From: SIG440 sp045631525
GTDB taxonomy: Bacteria; Bacillota; Clostridia; Monoglobales; Monoglobaceae
Assembly: GCA_045631525.1 (NCBI GenBank)
Contig: JAZQUY010000007.1
Location: forward strand, 1-64,000
DNA length: 64,000 nt
Direction of reading: 5' to 3'
The position numbers and the translations under genes were made by a program. The first letter of the stretch is position 1, and every line of letters starts with the position of its first letter. The notes under the pieces are model-generated. The model was not told the DNA's origin. It saw nothing but the letters and a program-made list of their open reading frames with translations, and made no database searches. Positions 16,357 to 24,902 of this stretch are shown piece after piece.

Positions 16357-17970
16357 ATGATTAAAGAATATCCGCTTTATGATGCGCCGCAGATAAAGGA
16401 CCTTAAGCACCTTGTTGATTATGCTGCGGAAAATTACGGGGAAGATCCTGCTTTCACCTTTGAACGTGACGGCGAGGATGTGACAGTCAGCTATATCCAG
16501 ATGAAAAATGACATTTATGCCCTTGGAACTTATTTTTATAGCCTTGGCCTTAGAAATGAGAAGATAGCTGTTATTGGTGAAAACAGCTATGAATGGATTA
16601 TTACATATCTTGCGACTGTTGATGGTTCGAATATCATTGTTCCAATTGACAAGGAGCTTGGCAGCAAGGAAATTGCGAATTTAGTAGGCAGCTGTGAAGC
16701 GAAAGCTTTTGTTTATGCTGAGTCAAAGAAAGCGCTTATTGAAGAAGCAAAGGCGGATATGCCCACCGTTTCCCATTATATTCCCATGGCTGATTTTGGC
16801 GAAATTATTGCCAAGGGCTGTGAAATCATTGAAGGCGGAAATGATGAATTTGAAAAGAATGAAATAGACCGCGAGGCGCTTTGTACGTTGATTTATACAT
16901 CAGGTACAACAGGCACACCAAAAGGCGTTATGCTCTGCCAGAAAAATCTTGCAGTTGATATGGTAAACAGCTGTATGAACTTTTTGGAGCCTGCGGGCAC
17001 TGTTGTGGTGCTTCCGCTTCACCATACATTTGGATTTATGGCGGGGGTTCTTTGCCAGATTCACAGGGGTTATAAGGTATATATAAACAACAACCTTAAA
17101 AATGTGCTCCGCGACATTCAAAAGGCAAAGCCTCATCACATCAGTGTTGTTCCGCTGTTTGTGGAAACATTCTATAAGAGCCTTTGGAGAACTGTTAAAA
17201 AACAGAAAAAGGAAAAGCTTCTTAAAGCGCTTATAAAGGTGAGCAACGGCCTTCGCAAGGTGGGAATTGACCTCAGAAAACAGCTCTTCCAGTCGGTGAA
17301 AAACGGCTTTGGCGGAAATCTTGAAATGATTATAGCAGGCGGTGCGCCTCTTGACCTTAAGTATGCAAAGGGATTTGAGGATATTGGCATTCAGGTTATG
17401 AACGGCTATGGAATTACAGAGTGTTCGCCCATTGTGTCAACGGACAGAAATAAAAAATATCTCTTTGGCGGTGCGGGTGTTCCCATCCCTGGTGTTGAGG
17501 TTAAGATTTTAGACCCCAACGAGGATGGCGAAGGCGAAATTCTTGTTAAAGGCGACATCGTCATGATGGGATATTACAACAATCCCGAAGCAACAGCTGA
17601 TGCATTTGTTGACGGCTGGTTCAAGACGGGCGACGTGGGAAGACTTGATGAACATGGATTTATTATTATTACGGGAAGAAAAAAGAATATTATAATTCTG
17701 AGCAACGGCAAAAACGTTTACCCTGAAGAAATTGAAGCGGTTATTTTAAATAACGTTGAGGGTGTAAACGAGGTTATTGTATTTGGCGAGGATGACGTTA
17801 TCTGTGCTGAAATTTACACAGAAACACCTGACGAAAAGGAAAGAATCAAAAAAGATGTTCAAGCTCTCAATGATACACTTCCCCCAATGAAGCATATCAG
17901 ACGTGTTATCTTCCGTGACACAGAGTTTGAAAAGACAACCACAAAGAAGATAAAAAGATTTACAAGATAA
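16357..17970 (+). CDS. AMP-dependent synthetase/ligase, long-chain acyl-CoA synthetase type
   Basis: A 537-residue adenylate-forming enzyme. The phosphate-binding loop LIYTSGTTGTPKGVM is near residue 185. NGYGITECSP is near residue 345, and DGWFKTGDVGRLDEHGFIIITGRKKN supplies the adenosine-binding Asp and hinge. The C-terminus ends TTTKKIKRF with the catalytic lysine. Family members activate fatty or aryl acids with ATP and CoA; the exact substrate is unknown. The ATG at 16357 has AAAGG 11 bases upstream; the GTG at 16348 lies too close to it. It is paralogous to the enzyme at 43166-44839. Confidence 0.87.
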   Translation: MIKEYPLYDAPQIKDLKHLVDYAAENYGEDPAFTFERDGEDVTVSYIQMKNDIYALGTYFYSLGLRNEKIAVIGENSYEWIITYLATVDGSNIIVPIDKELGSKEIANLVGSCEAKAFVYAESKKALIEEAKADMPTVSHYIPMADFGEIIAKGCEIIEGGNDEFEKNEIDREALCTLIYTSGTTGTPKGVMLCQKNLAVDMVNSCMNFLEPAGTVVVLPLHHTFGFMAGVLCQIHRGYKVYINNNLKNVLRDIQKAKPHHISVVPLFVETFYKSLWRTVKKQKKEKLLKALIKVSNGLRKVGIDLRKQLFQSVKNGFGGNLEMIIAGGAPLDLKYAKGFEDIGIQVMNGYGITECSPIVSTDRNKKYLFGGAGVPIPGVEVKILDPNEDGEGEILVKGDIVMMGYYNNPEATADAFVDGWFKTGDVGRLDEHGFIIITGRKKNIIILSNGKNVYPEEIEAVILNNVEGVNEVIVFGEDDVICAEIYTETPDEKERIKKDVQALNDTLPPMKHIRRVIFRDTEFEKTTTKKIKRFTR

Positions 17971-18035
17971 GAGTTAATCGGTAGAATGGCATTTATATGC
18001 CATTTTACTGCTTAGTGAGAATGTTGGAGCAATTT

Positions 18036-18704
18036 ATGGTAAACATAGGAAATGAATGGGATAATCTTTTAAAGGATGAGTTCGAGAAAGAATATTATCA
18101 AAAACTACGTGGTTTTTTAGCGAAAGAGTACAAGACAAAAAGGGTTTTCCCTGATATGTATGATATTTTCAATGCACTGAAATTCACATCTTACAGCGAT
18201 GTAAGTGTGGTGATTATCGGTCAGGACCCCTATCACGGCGAGGGTCAGGCTCATGGACTGAGCTTTTCGGTGAAAAAGGGTGTGGAGCCTCCTCCGTCTC
18301 TTAAAAATATTTTCAAAGAGCTGAATGACGATTTGGGGATTGCTGTGCCGAGCCACGGCGAGCTTACCAAGTGGGCAAATCAAGGTGTTTTGCTTCTCAA
18401 TGCAGTGCTTACCGTCCGTATGGGAGAGGCAAACAGCCATAAAAACATGGGTTGGGAAAAATTTACCGACCGCGTAATCGAGATTTTAAATCAGCGTGAA
18501 ACGCCGGTGGTTTTCTTGCTTTGGGGAGCAAATGCCCGTCAGAAAAAGAGCCTTATCACAAATCCCGTTCACAAGATACTAGAGTCGGTTCATCCAAGCC
18601 CGCTTTCGGCATATAACGGATTTTTTGGATGCAAACATTTTTCAGAGACCAATGGATTTTTGGCGTCAGTTGGCAGAAAGACTATTGATTGGTCTTTGGA
18701 TTAA
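18036..18704 (+). CDS. ung: Uracil-DNA glycosylase (family 1)
   Basis: Removes uracil from DNA in base-excision repair. The 222-residue product has the water-activating motif VVIIGQDPYHGEGQAHGLSFS with the catalytic Asp near residue 61. LLLNAVLTVRMGEANSHKNMGW follows, and the DNA-intercalation loop HPSPLSAYNGFFGCKHFSETN contains the catalytic His. The ATG at 18036 follows TTGGAG with proper spacing; the longer frame from 17997 lacks a ribosome binding site. It is 17 bp upstream of the glycosyltransferase gene. Confidence 0.97.
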   Translation: MVNIGNEWDNLLKDEFEKEYYQKLRGFLAKEYKTKRVFPDMYDIFNALKFTSYSDVSVVIIGQDPYHGEGQAHGLSFSVKKGVEPPPSLKNIFKELNDDLGIAVPSHGELTKWANQGVLLLNAVLTVRMGEANSHKNMGWEKFTDRVIEILNQRETPVVFLLWGANARQKKSLITNPVHKILESVHPSPLSAYNGFFGCKHFSETNGFLASVGRKTIDWSLD

Positions 18705-18721
18705 ATTTTGGAGGAGAACAT

Positions 18722-19465
18722 ATGTCCAGAAAAACAGTAGAAATTTTGGGTGTGAATATTGACAGTATGACCTTTGCCAAAACGGTTGATGTGGCGAAGG
18801 ATTTAATTAAAACTGATGGAGTGTCAAAGCTTTTCACGCCTAACCCTGAAATTATTATGTGTGCAAAAGACGATGAAACTTTAAAAGAAATTTTAAATTC
18901 GGCGGATATTTGTACTGCTGACGGCATAGGTGTAGTATATGCCTCAAAAATTTTGAAAACACCTGTTCCTGAAAGAGTGGCGGGCTTTGACCTTGTTTGT
19001 GCATTGCTTGAGCACCTGGCAGAAACAAAGGACGGAGTGTTCCTTTTCGGTGCGAAGCCCGGCGTGGCTGACATGGCAAAAGCAAAAATGGAAGAAAAGT
19101 ATCCCGGAATCAATATTGTGGGTACACAAAACGGATATTTTTCGCCTGGTGATGAAGAAAAAATTGTTGAAAAAATAAATGGTTCAGGAGCAAAACTTTT
19201 GCTTGTATGTCTTGGCGCACCCAAGCAGGAAAAATGGATTGCAAAGTATCAGGATAGCCTGAAAGTCAATCTTGCAATGGGCGTGGGAGGAACTTTGGAT
19301 GTTTTTGCGGGAGTTGCAAAGCGCGCACCTAAAGTTTTTGTAAAGCTCAATCTTGAATGGGCATACAGGATTCTCAAAAATCCGTCAAGATATGGAAGAT
19401 TTGCGGCATTACCGAAATTTGTTATTGAGGTTTTAAAGAACAAACAGCATGGAGGGAATAAATAA
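18722..19465 (+). CDS. WecG/TagA/CpsF family glycosyltransferase
   Basis: A 247-residue GT26 enzyme. Characteristic are LFTPNPEIIMCAKDD, ADGIGVVYASKILKTPVPERVAGFDL near residue 65, and LVCLGAPKQEKWI followed by MGVGGTLDVFAGVAKRAP. TagA adds N-acetylmannosamine to the lipid-linked GlcNAc of wall teichoic acid linkers, so envelope polysaccharide assembly is the likely role. GGAGGAGA precedes the ATG at 18722. The stop codon overlaps the start of the DJ-1 gene by one base. Confidence 0.92.
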   Translation: MSRKTVEILGVNIDSMTFAKTVDVAKDLIKTDGVSKLFTPNPEIIMCAKDDETLKEILNSADICTADGIGVVYASKILKTPVPERVAGFDLVCALLEHLAETKDGVFLFGAKPGVADMAKAKMEEKYPGINIVGTQNGYFSPGDEEKIVEKINGSGAKLLLVCLGAPKQEKWIAKYQDSLKVNLAMGVGGTLDVFAGVAKRAPKVFVKLNLEWAYRILKNPSRYGRFAALPKFVIEVLKNKQHGGNK

Positions 19466-20007
19466 TGGTTTATATGTTTTTAGCAGAGGGGTTTGAAGAA
19501 ACAGAGGCTATTGGATGCCTTGACGTTTTGAGGCGTGCAAAAATAAAGGTTAAAACGGTAGGAATATCTGCAAAGTGTGTTACTGGTAGTCATCACGTAA
19601 TGATAATCGCAGATATATTTAAAGATGAAATAAAGCTGGATGAATTTGATGGCATTATCCTTCCCGGCGGTATGCCTGGCACAACCTATCTTGAAAATGA
19701 TCGTGATGTTATAAATATGATAAAGTATTGCGTGGCTAATAAAAAGATGATTGCATCCATTTGTGCAGCGCCTATGATATCCGGAAAAATGGGACTGCTT
19801 AAAGGGAAGAATGCGGTATGTTATCCGGGGTTTGAAGAGTTTCTTTATGAAGCAAACATAGTGGATGCTCCTGTGGTGACTGATGGTAACTTTATAACCG
19901 CAAAGGGAGCCGGGGCTGCTATGCTCTTCGGCGCTGAAATTGTTGAATATTTTAAACCCGGAAAGGGTAAGGAGATTCTTGAGCAGATGCAACACGCTGC
20001 TATTTGA
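19465..20007 (+). CDS. DJ-1/PfpI family protein
   Basis: A 180-residue class I glutamine amidotransferase-like protein of the DJ-1/ThiJ type. The nucleophile elbow is ASICAAPMI with Cys near residue 98. The acidic residue EGFEETEA near residue 10 and the LPGGMPGTTYL segment are as expected. Members act as stress-related deglycases, chaperones or proteases; the activity here is unknown. It overlaps tagA by one base and is clearly in the same operon. GGAGG lies in the 3' end of the upstream gene. Confidence 0.9.
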   Translation: MVYMFLAEGFEETEAIGCLDVLRRAKIKVKTVGISAKCVTGSHHVMIIADIFKDEIKLDEFDGIILPGGMPGTTYLENDRDVINMIKYCVANKKMIASICAAPMISGKMGLLKGKNAVCYPGFEEFLYEANIVDAPVVTDGNFITAKGAGAAMLFGAEIVEYFKPGKGKEILEQMQHAAI

Positions 20008-20021
20008 TAGGATTTGATTTA

Positions 20022-20933
20022 ATGACAAACAAAAGGTATGAACTGAGAAAACAAATAAAAAGCGTCAGGTGGATGATTTTTTGGGTGGTCCTGGCTCAGC
20101 TTGCGGCAGAAATGGCGGTTGAGGCTCTGGTCAGTTTTATGAAAAATCCGCCGCATCAGTATGTCCAGATTGCGCTTGTAGAGGTTTTGGCAATAGGTGT
20201 TCCCATAATAGTTTATGCAAGGTCTGTTTGGACAAGCTCAGGAGAGAACGCAAAGCAGGAGTTTGGGCTCAATCCTTGCGGAATATATTTTGTGGTAATT
20301 GCAGCGCTTCTTGGAATTTGCGGACAGTTTGTTATGATTCTTCTCAATATGCCTGCAAATATATTTTCAAAGGTCGTGCTTGAGCAGACCGGAAATGATG
20401 CTGTTGCAATGGCTCAAAGTGGTGGAGAACTTTTTCTTGGGATAATTGCTGTTGTGATTATTCCTGCTGTTCTTGAAGAATTCTGGATGCGTGGAATTAT
20501 TTTTTCAGCATACAATAAAAGCAACACCATTGCTGCTATTTTCTTTACAAGTATTATATTTGCGCTTTTGCATCTTCGGTTAAGCGAGGCATTTGGTTTT
20601 CTTCTTATGGGAATTGTGGCGTCTTTTATACTGATAAAGTCACGGTCTATTTACGCATCCATGATATATCACGCTTTCAGCAATTTTACGGCACTGATGC
20701 TGACAAGTTTCATTTTACCTCTCCTTGGGGATTATATCTGGTTTGTGTTCATTGCGGCATCGGTGGGGTTCTTAATGCTTTTTGCGTTGCTTATGCTCCA
20801 GAAAAATAAAGTGAGTGTAAACAAACACTTTAGGACCAGGGGACTTGTTATCGGCAGCATTTTCAGTCTTCCGGTGGTTTTGAGCGCAATAGTTGTGGTT
20901 CTTAAGTATTTTTTGATAAATTTTATAGGATGA
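20022..20933 (+). CDS. CPBP family intramembrane metalloprotease
   Basis: A 303-residue polytopic membrane protein. The CPBP (Abi) motifs are visible in order: EEFWMRGIIFSAY with the catalytic Glu pair near residue 152, then IIFALLHLRL with a His ligand, and IYHAFSNFTALM. These proteins are relatives of Rce1 CAAX protease; in bacteria they act in bacteriocin immunity or envelope protein processing. The ATG at 20022 is used because AGGA lies upstream; the TTG at 20004 overlaps the previous stop codon. It is in the tagA-rodA operon. Confidence 0.87.
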   Translation: MTNKRYELRKQIKSVRWMIFWVVLAQLAAEMAVEALVSFMKNPPHQYVQIALVEVLAIGVPIIVYARSVWTSSGENAKQEFGLNPCGIYFVVIAALLGICGQFVMILLNMPANIFSKVVLEQTGNDAVAMAQSGGELFLGIIAVVIIPAVLEEFWMRGIIFSAYNKSNTIAAIFFTSIIFALLHLRLSEAFGFLLMGIVASFILIKSRSIYASMIYHAFSNFTALMLTSFILPLLGDYIWFVFIAASVGFLMLFALLMLQKNKVSVNKHFRTRGLVIGSIFSLPVVLSAIVVVLKYFLINFIG

Positions 20934-20939
20934 TTTGCT

Positions 20940-21992
20940 ATGAGAAAAAGAGTGTACAAAAAGCTGTTTTCAAAATTTGAGTGGCTTACTCCAAAGGGAA
21001 TTTTATTTGGAGTTGTTTCGTTTGTGCTTTGTGTATGGATTGTTCTTGTCGCAGGGGACTTTTTTGGTCTTGCCCCCGGTCGTGGCAGGGAGGTCATGAT
21101 AAACATTCCAAAAGGTGCAAGTGTCGGTGAAATAGCGGATATCCTTAAGGAAGAACAGGCGATAAGATCTTCACTTTTGTTTAAAATTCAAGCAAGGCTC
21201 TCAAAAGGCGGCTATATTTTTCAGCAGGGCGGACACCTTGTTGGAACGGGCATGAGCTATTTTGGAATTGCAAAAGAACTTTGCGGTGTGCCTGACGTCA
21301 GCGAGGATGAAGCAATAAATGTTCTTATTCCTGAGGGGTATGAAGCGGTGCAAATTGCTGAAACTCTGGAAAAGCGCGGACTTGTTGACAAAGAACGTTT
21401 TTTGGAGCTTTTGGAAGAAGGCGAGTTTGACTTCGATTTTATTTCTGATATAGACCGAAGAGAAAATCGACTTGAGGGATATTTGTTTCCTGCCACCTAT
21501 GAAATAGGTCTTTGGGAAACAGAATGGGACATAATAAACAAGATGCTGAGAGCTTTTGAGACTTACGTAGTTCCGATTTATGAAGAGGCGGATACGAAAT
21601 ATTCTCTTGATGAGGTTGTGACTTTCGCATCAATTGTGGAACGAGAAGCTGCAAACGACAGTGAACGCACCAAAGTGGCATCGGTTTTTCATAACCGTCT
21701 TGATATAAATATGACACTTGGCTCTTGTGCCACAGTTCAATATATAATAAAGGAACGAAAAGATGTTTTGAGCAATGCTGATACAAGGATAAAATCGCCC
21801 TATAATACTTACATCAATACGGGACTTCCCATAGGCCCGATTGCATCGCCTGGGGTTAATTCTGTAAAGGCTGTTCTTTATCCTGCGGACACAGATTATT
21901 TGTATTTTGCAGCAAGAGCGGACGGCAGTGAAAACGTTTTTTCAAAAACGCACAATGAACATCTTGACAATGTAAGGAATTTGCAGAAATAG
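20940..21992 (+). CDS. mltG: Endolytic transglycosylase MltG (YceG-like)
   Basis: A membrane-anchored lytic transglycosylase that cuts nascent peptidoglycan strands. The 350-residue product has one N-terminal transmembrane segment (about residues 20-42) and a LysM-like subdomain. The catalytic block is FASIVEREAANDSERTKVASVFHNRL, whose Glu in VERE is the catalytic acid, followed by TYINTGLPIGPIASPGVNSVKAVLYP. It sits between a CPBP protease and trmR. mltG next to trmR is also the order in Bacillus subtilis (yrrL-yrrM). Confidence 0.95.
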   Translation: MRKRVYKKLFSKFEWLTPKGILFGVVSFVLCVWIVLVAGDFFGLAPGRGREVMINIPKGASVGEIADILKEEQAIRSSLLFKIQARLSKGGYIFQQGGHLVGTGMSYFGIAKELCGVPDVSEDEAINVLIPEGYEAVQIAETLEKRGLVDKERFLELLEEGEFDFDFISDIDRRENRLEGYLFPATYEIGLWETEWDIINKMLRAFETYVVPIYEEADTKYSLDEVVTFASIVEREAANDSERTKVASVFHNRLDINMTLGSCATVQYIIKERKDVLSNADTRIKSPYNTYINTGLPIGPIASPGVNSVKAVLYPADTDYLYFAARADGSENVFSKTHNEHLDNVRNLQK

Positions 21993-22021
21993 TTTTGATT
22001 TAAAAAGGGGAAGCTTTTGAA

Positions 22022-22684
22022 ATGAAAGCATGGATTGAAGAGGATAATATAAATTATGAATATATAATAAGGTATCTTCGGGATACGATTCCATCGCCCG
22101 AAGAGTTAATCCTTGAAATGGAGGAGTACGCAAAGGAACACGAGGTTCCCATTTCACAGCCAGAGAGCATCAGGTTTGTGGAGGTGCTTCTCAAAATTGC
22201 GGGAGCGAAAAAAATACTTGAGCTTGGCACTGCCATTGGGTATTCTGCCATAAGGATGACAAGAGCATCAGGTGCAGATGTTGTTACGGTGGAAATTTCT
22301 GAGGAGATGGCGAAAATTGCCCAGGAGAACTTTCAAAAGGCAGGATGCGCAGATAAAGTAACGCTTCTCATAGGAGATGCCAGAGAGGTTGTCTCTGAAA
22401 TGGATGGCGAAGAGTTGTTTGATGCGATCTTTGTGGATGCTGCAAAAGGGCAGTATATGGAGTTTTTCCCTCACTGTGAACGACTTTTGAAAAAAGGCGG
22501 AATTCTTATTTCAGATAATGTCCTTTACAAGGGAATGACCGCCAATGATGAGCTTGTGGTGAGGCGGAAAATTACCATAGTTAGAAGACTGAGAAACTAT
22601 CTTGAGATGCTGAAAGAAAACAAAAACTTCAGCACAGCGCTTTTGCCTATTGGCGATGGCGTTGCTCTCAGCTTTAAGGAGTGA
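22022..22684 (+). CDS. trmR: O-methyltransferase family 3, likely tRNA 5-hydroxyuridine methyltransferase TrmR
   Basis: A 220-residue class I SAM-dependent methyltransferase. ILELGTAIGYSAIRM near residue 65 is the SAM-binding motif. DAIFVDAAKGQY near residue 137 gives the metal-binding Asp, and SDNVLYKG near residue 163 completes the catalytic site of the COMT-like family. The B. subtilis homologue YrrM methylates 5-hydroxyuridine at the wobble position of tRNA, and the mltG neighbour is conserved, so TrmR is favoured over a small-molecule catechol methyltransferase. AAAGGGG precedes the ATG. Confidence 0.88.
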   Translation: MKAWIEEDNINYEYIIRYLRDTIPSPEELILEMEEYAKEHEVPISQPESIRFVEVLLKIAGAKKILELGTAIGYSAIRMTRASGADVVTVEISEEMAKIAQENFQKAGCADKVTLLIGDAREVVSEMDGEELFDAIFVDAAKGQYMEFFPHCERLLKKGGILISDNVLYKGMTANDELVVRRKITIVRRLRNYLEMLKENKNFSTALLPIGDGVALSFKE

Positions 22685-22691
22685 ACAAGGC

Positions 22692-23816
22692 GTGCTGGTT
22701 AAAAATGACAATCTTAATAAGCACAAGGACTTCAGGAAAAACTTTGACTTTTGGCTGTTTGGACTTACAATGGTCACAAGTGTTTTTGGCATGGTTATGA
22801 TATCAAGTGCAGCGCCATCTGCCACTCGATATGTAGCAGTGCAATTTGCGGCACTTGTTTTGGGAGTAATTGCCATTGGAATTTTGATGGTCCTTGATTA
22901 TGAGTATCTGGCAAATATCTGGGGCTATCTTTATCTTGGGTCTTTTGTGTTTTTGGTTTTGGTGCTTATTCCGGGGATTGGTACTTACGAAAACGGAGCA
23001 AGAAGCTGGTTTAGGTTTGGTTCTCTTATAGGTATCCAGCCGGCAGAGTTTGTGAAGCTTGCTTTTATTATTACCTTTGCGAAGCATCTTTCTGAGGTTG
23101 ATTATTTAATCGACAGACCCAAGAATGTATTCTTCCTTGTGCTTCACGCAGGGATATTTATTGGTCTTATTCTGCTTCAGCCGGACTTTGGAACAGCGGT
23201 TGTTTTTGGATGCATAATGATTACTATGCTGTTCGTGGCGAAAATAAGCTGGAAGTACATTGGCTGCGGACTTGGTGCTGTCGCTCTTGCTCTGCCGGTG
23301 GCGTGGTTCTTGGTGCTTAAACCATACCAAAAGGAAAGAATAATAAACCTTTTCCATCCCGAAAACGACCCGTCAGGTACGGGATATCAGGTGGCACAAT
23401 CCAAGCTTGCAATCGGCTCGGGCGGACTTTTCGGCAGCGGTCTTTATAAGGGCGGAAGTCAGAACAGCAATTTTCTTCCTGAAAGACACACGGATTTTAT
23501 TTTTTCTGTGGTGTGTGAAGAACTTGGGTTTATCGGTGGTGTTCTCACCATTGCTTTACTTGTTGCTATTATTGTGCGTTGTATTATTATCGGAATAAAT
23601 GCCAGAAATAATTTGGGAATGTATATATGCTTTGGCGTTGCTGCTATGTTTACATTTCACGTTATTGAAAACGTAGGTATGTGCATAGGTGTTATGCCTG
23701 TTACGGGAATACCCTTGCCGTTTTTCAGCTATGGCGGGTCGTCGCTTCTTACAAACCTTATTGCCATAGGACTTGTGATGAATGTAAGATATCGAAGCAA
23801 AGTGATAAATTTTTGA
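22692..23816 (+). CDS. rodA: FtsW/RodA/SpoVE family peptidoglycan polymerase, RodA-like
   Basis: A 374-residue SEDS protein with about ten transmembrane segments. Diagnostic are IGIQPAEFVKLAFIITFAKHL near residue 117, LLQPDFGTAVVFG, and the C-terminal MPVTGIPLPFFSYGGSSLLTN. SEDS proteins polymerise glycan strands with a partner PBP2. The presence of DPSGTGYQVAQSKLAIGSGGLFG favours RodA over FtsW, though SpoVE is not excluded. I chose the GTG at 22692 because AAGGAGTGA lies about ten bases upstream, spanning the trmR stop. No penicillin-binding partner gene is adjacent. Confidence 0.9.
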   Translation: MLVKNDNLNKHKDFRKNFDFWLFGLTMVTSVFGMVMISSAAPSATRYVAVQFAALVLGVIAIGILMVLDYEYLANIWGYLYLGSFVFLVLVLIPGIGTYENGARSWFRFGSLIGIQPAEFVKLAFIITFAKHLSEVDYLIDRPKNVFFLVLHAGIFIGLILLQPDFGTAVVFGCIMITMLFVAKISWKYIGCGLGAVALALPVAWFLVLKPYQKERIINLFHPENDPSGTGYQVAQSKLAIGSGGLFGSGLYKGGSQNSNFLPERHTDFIFSVVCEELGFIGGVLTIALLVAIIVRCIIIGINARNNLGMYICFGVAAMFTFHVIENVGMCIGVMPVTGIPLPFFSYGGSSLLTNLIAIGLVMNVRYRSKVINF

Positions 23817-23831
23817 TGCGGAGGTAATGAA

Positions 23832-24896
23832 ATGAATAGGCATATAAAAGCAGCACCGAATGTATCAAAAGATAGACTGGGGTATGTTGATGCGGTGCGT
23901 GTTTTCGCTATTGTTATGGTAATTCTGCTTCACTGCATATGCGATTATTCAAATCATTCAGGAAACTTTGGAAGACCATTGTGGTGGATAATGGCTTTTC
24001 TAAATGAGATTACCCGAACAGGGGTACCGTTGTTTTTTATGCTAAGCGGCTTTTTACTTATAGATAGTGTGGATATATCAAATATTGGTGGCTTTTATAA
24101 GAGGCGGCTTTTGAAAGTAGCAGTTCCTTTTTTAATCTATCACGTTTTTTATTATTTTTATTTCAGACTACATAACGGTCAAAATTTGCTGGATAGGATA
24201 TTCTTTGTGCAGCTGGTGAACAGCGGAAGTGCATATCATCTGTGGTTCCTATATTCAATAGTAGTTTTGTATCTTTTTGTTCCATTTATCAAAATGATTG
24301 TGGAAAAAGCCACCACAAAAATGCTCATGGTGTTTTTTGTCTTGGCTATATTCCAGACCACATTGAAACCTTTTTTTAATATATTGTTTGGTGGAAAGGT
24401 ATATTTTTTCTTTGCAGAAGACGGTATCGTTGGTTATATAGGTTATGCGATTTTGGGATATATACTGGGTAAGCATGAAATCAAATGGGAAAAAACTGCC
24501 ATAGCTCTTGGGCTTTTGGCTATACCGGTGTTTGCCTTGGCGAACTTTTGCGGAGCAATACAGGGGGATGGGTTTGTCTTCAATGGCGGATATACAATAA
24601 ACCATTATATTGAGGCAGCTTCTATATTTTTATTATTTAAAAAGCTGGATATTGGAAAGAACAGGGTGGTTGGGATGTTACCTGTGTTGACGTTTAGGGC
24701 ATACCTGATACATGTGTTTGTCATAGAAATATTTAAACCAGTACTGGATAACTTTTCGCCCAGCGTAATGATGGCTGCAATGTTTATTTTAACACTTTCT
24801 CTAAGTTTTGTTTGGGCATATGTTGTTGAGGAATTTTATAAGGTTGTGAAAAGGAAAGAAGAAAAATACCGCCATACCAAAGGCATGACGGCATAA
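23832..24896 (+). CDS. Acyltransferase family 3 membrane protein
   Basis: A 354-residue polytopic protein of the acyltransferase-3 (OafA/WecH) family. It starts with YVDAVRVFAIVMVILLHC, with the catalytic His of the R-x10-H pattern. TRTGVPLFFMLSGFLLIDS and AYHLWFLYSIVVLYLFVPF follow; all are typical. Such proteins O-acetylate cell-wall or exported polysaccharides. TGCGGAGGTAATGAA gives a strong ribosome binding site. It follows rodA by 15 bp and ends the envelope operon. The last codons overlap a terminator that faces the other strand. Confidence 0.9.
   Translation: MNRHIKAAPNVSKDRLGYVDAVRVFAIVMVILLHCICDYSNHSGNFGRPLWWIMAFLNEITRTGVPLFFMLSGFLLIDSVDISNIGGFYKRRLLKVAVPFLIYHVFYYFYFRLHNGQNLLDRIFFVQLVNSGSAYHLWFLYSIVVLYLFVPFIKMIVEKATTKMLMVFFVLAIFQTTLKPFFNILFGGKVYFFFAEDGIVGYIGYAILGYILGKHEIKWEKTAIALGLLAIPVFALANFCGAIQGDGFVFNGGYTINHYIEAASIFLLFKKLDIGKNRVVGMLPVLTFRAYLIHVFVIEIFKPVLDNFSPSVMMAAMFILTLSLSFVWAYVVEEFYKVVKRKEEKYRHTKGMTA
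24868..24895 (-). terminator. Terminator of cca, embedded in the 3' end of the convergent acyltransferase gene
   Basis: On the minus strand TGCCGTCATGCC pairs with GGTATGGCGGTA through 12 positions (three G-U) and is followed by TTTTT. On the plus strand no T run follows, so it serves cca only. Confidence 0.75.
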
Positions 24897-24902
24897 TATT
24901 CG

